This document shows, one piece after another, positions 4,345 to 6,384 of a stretch of DNA of 6,384 nucleotides; position 1 is the stretch's first letter; every line of letters starts with the position of its first letter. The translations under genes were made by a program, and so were the position numbers. The notes below the pieces were generated by a model that was not told the origin of the DNA, did no database searches, and was given only the letters and a program-made list of their open reading frames with translations. Origin of the DNA: an uncultured Gemmatimonadota bacterium (GTDB lineage: Bacteria; Gemmatimonadota; Gemmatimonadetes; Gemmatimonadales; Gemmatimonadaceae). The stretch is from NCBI GenBank assembly GCA_946887155.1, contig CAMPKM010000181.1:1-6384 (forward strand), given 5' to 3'.

Positions 4345-5472
4345 TTACTTCGAAAGATAGCCATCGCCGCTGCCTTGTTCCCCCAGGCGAAGCGAGACCA
4401 CCGGGCGATCGGAGTCGACCCGGTTGTAGAGCGCCGTCAGGAACACCCGCCCACCCGGACCCTGGGGCCAGAACAATGCCTCGACGAAGCCCGACTTCAC
4501 CGTGGTGCCGAAGGACGTCGTCGCGTTCCCCGGGCAGGGGCTGGCGAGGGAACAGGTGCCGAAGAAGGGATCGTTGTCGGTGCGATGTACGTAACTGGCG
4601 TTGATCTCGCCCAATCCGCCTAACGGGATCGTGGCGTCAGGGCCCCACATCGAGATCGTGTTCGTCGTGCCGGCCTCGCGTTCGTAACCGCGGTAGGCAA
4701 ACGCACCGACGCGGACCGACCCGATGTCCAGCGACAGGCGCCCCAACGTGCTCTTGGCATCGTCCCCATCGAATTGCCGGTTCGCATCGGCCTGGTTGAG
4801 TCCGCGACCGCTGACCAGTTCGAACGCCAGGTCGGTACCTTCGCGTGGTGACCAGAGCGCCATCAGACCGCGGTCGTACGTAAGGTCCGCCGCAGCCAGG
4901 CCAACCCGTACGCGATAGGGCTGGTAGTCCTCATACTCCAGTCGCAGTTCGCGCTTGAACAGGGGATCCGAAACCTGGAACTGGCCGACGATGACGCTCA
5001 CGCCGGAACTCGCGACGTCGGTGAACTGCACGTAGGCGTCCTCGAGGCCCGCCACCTCGCCGCGTTCCGCGAGCAGGAAATACATGTAGTAACTGATCTT
5101 GTCGGCGACCTGTCCGCCGCTGAGCAGCTTCATGACCCAGGGTGTCTGGAGGTCGACGCTGTTCTGGCCGGCCATCGGCTTGTTCTGTGCCCGGATGTAC
5201 GCATCCATCCGCACGGCGAGCGGGAAGTCGTTCTGGATGCGCAAGAGAGGGTCGCCCGTGCCAATCGTGTCGCGCGCCGGTTCGTTGATGGCAAACTCGA
5301 AACCATTGGCCGCAAACATCTCGCCGAACGCATTCAGCCGCGGCACGGGTGAGTGACATTGCTGGCAGCTTACCCGGTACTTGCGCGCAAATGCCGGGAT
5401 CGCCCAGGCCGTTCGTGTCACCGTGATCGTGGCGACCAGCGCCAGCACGAACCATCGAAGCACGACCTTCAT
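4345..5472 (-). CDS. Outer-membrane cytochrome c/beta-barrel fusion (Cyc2-like architecture), cut by an in-frame TAA
   Basis: The ORF encodes 375 residues from ATG 5472 to TAA. An upstream in-frame ATG at 5505 would put 11 extra residues before the signal peptide, so 5472 is preferred. The signal peptide (KVVLRWFVLALVATITVTRTAWA) is probably cut after residue 24. The mature N-terminus has IPAFARKYRVSCQQCH, with the haem-c site CQQCH at 36-40, followed by PVPRLNAFGEMFAANGFEF. This pattern is shared with fused cytochrome-porins such as the iron oxidase Cyc2 and with other CxxCH-barrel proteins. From about residue 70 alternating short strands follow (PLAVRMDAYIRAQ, KISYYMYFLLAERGEVAGLE, VSVIVGQFQVSDPLF, LRLEYEDYQPYRVRVG, SVRVGAFAYRGYE), as in a porin. 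Predicted role: electron transfer across the outer membrane with the periplasmic cytochrome encoded next. The substrate is unknown. The true gene runs to 4177. Confidence 0.85.
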   Translation of the reverse strand: MKVVLRWFVLALVATITVTRTAWAIPAFARKYRVSCQQCHSPVPRLNAFGEMFAANGFEFAINEPARDTIGTGDPLLRIQNDFPLAVRMDAYIRAQNKPMAGQNSVDLQTPWVMKLLSGGQVADKISYYMYFLLAERGEVAGLEDAYVQFTDVASSGVSVIVGQFQVSDPLFKRELRLEYEDYQPYRVRVGLAAADLTYDRGLMALWSPREGTDLAFELVSGRGLNQADANRQFDGDDAKSTLGRLSLDIGSVRVGAFAYRGYEREAGTTNTISMWGPDATIPLGGLGEINASYVHRTDNDPFFGTCSLASPCPGNATTSFGTTVKSGFVEALFWPQGPGGRVFLTALYNRVDSDRPVVSLRLGEQGSGDGYLSK

Positions 5473-5522
5473 GTGGTTCTCACAGGGTGTGTGATGCAGA
5501 ATCATGCGCCCACATTAACCGC

Positions 5523-5540
5523 GCATCCATGGGTGGATGC
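5523..5540. repeat. Perfect 7-bp inverted repeat with 4-base loop between two minus-strand genes
   Basis: GCATCCA (5523-5529) and TGGATGC (5534-5540) form a perfect hairpin 24 bases beyond the end of the 5564-6100 gene and about 50 bases before the cytochrome-barrel start. No T-run follows on the minus strand, so a classical intrinsic terminator is doubtful. It could be an operator for the cytochrome genes or an attenuating hairpin. Confidence 0.4.
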
Positions 5541-5563
5541 CGGACGCCGCGTAAGTCTTTCCC

Positions 5564-6100
5564 TCACTGCTGCCAGCCGTTGTTGATGCGCGTCATGGTG
5601 ATGTGTGCGACGTGGTGCGGCCCGTGCCACGCGTACAGGGCGACCAGGTGATCCAACGTGTGCCTGCCCGTTTCCGGATGGACATATTCGCGCCGGAAAT
5701 CCTCATCACCCATGGCGCGCAGGAGCGAAACCCAGCGCTGGTGCAACGCCTCGAGCAGGTTCAACGACACGTCGATCGGAACCATGGTGTTGTCGGCAAG
5801 CGTCGCCCAGGTCGCCTCGTCGTATGGCTTGATGACCGGCGCCGGTTCGGTCAGCGCGAGTTTGGTCCGGATGTACGCATTCAGGTGACTGTCGGGCAGG
5901 TGGTGCACGACCTGGCGCAGCGTCCAGCCGCCGGGCCGGTACGGCGTATCGAGTTGATCTTCATCGAGCCCCCGGACGGCCTCGCGTAAGCGCTCCGGTG
6001 TTTCCGCAATGACATCGATGGCCTTCTTCCGGGTATCCGCCGATGGCGCGTCCGGCGGAGCGAAGCGGCCCGTGGGGTATCGAGGATCGGTCTGGGACAT
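5564..6100 (-). CDS. BstA/YfiT-like DinB-fold metal-dependent hydrolase
   Basis: The protein has 178 residues, close to the usual length of the YfiT/BstA family (~170-180). This is a four-helix DinB-superfamily fold that binds zinc or nickel through three histidines; family members include bacillithiol transferases and putative hydrolases. Diagnostic features: the N-terminus DPRYPTGRF, RPGGWTLRQVVHHLPDSHLN (55-74) with His67 at the usual first metal position, a middle helix LNLLEALHQRWVSLLRAM, and the C-terminal YAWHGPHHVAHI (156-167), whose His162 and His166 should be the other two ligands. There is no signal peptide, so it is cytoplasmic. ATG 6100 fits the family N-terminus, although no strong ribosome-binding site precedes it. 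Its thiol cofactor in this organism is unknown, so 'bacillithiol' should not be assumed. It is divergent from the TerC gene (90 bp between starts) and 91 bp upstream of the cytochrome-barrel gene, possibly a separate transcript. Confidence 0.9.
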   Translation of the reverse strand: MSQTDPRYPTGRFAPPDAPSADTRKKAIDVIAETPERLREAVRGLDEDQLDTPYRPGGWTLRQVVHHLPDSHLNAYIRTKLALTEPAPVIKPYDEATWATLADNTMVPIDVSLNLLEALHQRWVSLLRAMGDEDFRREYVHPETGRHTLDHLVALYAWHGPHHVAHITMTRINNGWQQ

Positions 6101-6190
6101 GGCTGGGCGAGTGGGAGACGGACGGGCTGACGGTCACTAACTTAGTCCGGCTTCATTCCTTGGTGCCCTGTTCACCGTTCGAGACACCGC
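6101..6190. promoter_or_regulatory. Divergent promoter region between hydrolase and TerC genes
   Basis: These 90 bp separate two divergent starts and must hold promoters for both unless either is expressed from farther away. I see no convincing -35/-10 pair, riboswitch fold or operator in it. GAGA at 6181-6184 is a weak ribosome-binding site for the 6191 start. Confidence 0.3.
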
Positions 6191-6384
6191 ATGGACTGGA
6201 TAACCGACCCGAATGCCCTGGTGGGCCTGCTGACGCTCACCGCGCTGGAGATCGTCCTCGGGATCGACAACATCATCTTCATCTCCATCCTGTCCAGCAA
6301 GCTGCCGAAAGCAGAGCAGCCGCGCGCCCGCCGGCTTGGCCTGGGTGGCGCTTTTGTGTCCCGGCTGTTGCTCCTGCTTTCGAT
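6191..6384 (+). CDS. TerC-family integral membrane protein (5' part, runs off the window)
   Basis: The 64 codons seen begin at ATG 6191 with MDWITDPNALVGLLTLTALE, followed by IVLGIDNIIFISILSSKLP. The motif E20-I-V-L-G-I-D26-N-I-I-F in the first transmembrane helix is the hallmark of the TerC/YgdQ/YoaE family. These multi-pass inner-membrane proteins are linked to metal-ion (notably manganese) efflux or metalation and to tellurium resistance. Glu20 and Asp26 are the conserved acidic residues thought to bind metal. A cytoplasmic basic loop follows (KAEQPRARRLGLG), then the start of a second helix (AFVSRLLLLLS). No tellurite-resistance neighbours are present, so a general metal-homeostasis role is more likely than resistance. 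The gene is cut by the window edge, not broken. Confidence 0.92.
   Translation, partial: MDWITDPNALVGLLTLTALEIVLGIDNIIFISILSSKLPKAEQPRARRLGLGGAFVSRLLLLLS

Noticed and set aside
965..4347. Reassigned stop codons (TAG and TAA read as amino acids) to explain the two internal stops
   Set aside because: TAG ends the cytochrome (3768) and barrel (4177) genes, TAA ends the lipoproteins at 1905 and 3139, and TGA ends 57 and 965. All three are ordinary terminal stops here.
4075..4623. Plus-strand open frame across the junction of the two cytochrome genes
   Set aside because: It is antisense to coding sequence that has clear haem motifs and barrel strands, and its composition is shadow-like.
5480..5494. 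CRP/FNR-type operator at TCACA-N5-TGTGA
   Set aside because: The half-sites are in the opposite order to a CRP site, the spacer is 5 bases, and it would overlap the ribosome-binding region. Kept only as a note.
6101..6190. Manganese (yybP-ykoY) riboswitch ahead of the TerC gene
   Set aside because: The leader is only 90 bp, shared with a divergent gene, and I see none of the expected conserved stems or loops.

Overview
The window is GC-rich, with compact, mostly single-gene or two-gene transcription units. It carries an unusual density of small exported proteins and lipoproteins plus two c-type cytochrome genes. This gene content and the protein style (short lipoproteins of unknown function, a cytochrome/beta-barrel fusion, a BstA/YfiT-type hydrolase, TerC) suggest a soil- or sediment-type Gram-negative bacterium, perhaps Gemmatimonadota or Acidobacteriota. 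That placement is inference from memory; there is no rRNA or marker gene here to prove it.

Layout. 57-1402 (minus strand): two overlapping genes, a small ~145-codon protein interrupted by an in-frame TAG, followed by an uncharacterised ~303-residue protein whose apparent start is CTG, overlapping the upstream stop as CTGA. 1549-1905 (plus): a 118-residue lipoprotein. 1942-2499 (minus) and 2570-3139 (plus): two divergent lipoprotein genes, the second with an NTF2/SnoaL-like fold, separated by 70 bp that hold a perfect inverted repeat. 3150-6100 (minus): a four-gene run in transcription order: a BstA/YfiT-like metal-dependent hydrolase; an outer-membrane protein with an N-terminal haem-c motif and a beta-barrel; a periplasmic monohaem cytochrome c; a 28-bp tandem REP-like repeat; and an exported histidine-phosphatase-family protein. 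6191-end (plus): the start of a TerC-family membrane protein.

The most interesting content is the pair at 3768-5472. The larger protein has the architecture of fused cytochrome-porins (Cyc2-like: signal peptide, P-x-F-A-R ... CxxCH ... FG ... NGF, then a barrel ending in Phe). Its stop lies one base before the first possible ATG of the small cytochrome gene. The two could pass electrons across the outer membrane to or from the periplasm. The barrel gene is, however, interrupted by an in-frame TAA 55 codons before its natural end.

Four gene-level lesions or oddities occur in about 6 kb: in-frame TAG, CTG in place of an expected ATG, in-frame TAA, and loss of the second catalytic His in the phosphatase. 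This points either to real gene decay in this strain or to base errors in the assembly. Normal use of TAA, TAG and TGA as terminal stops elsewhere argues against a changed genetic code.
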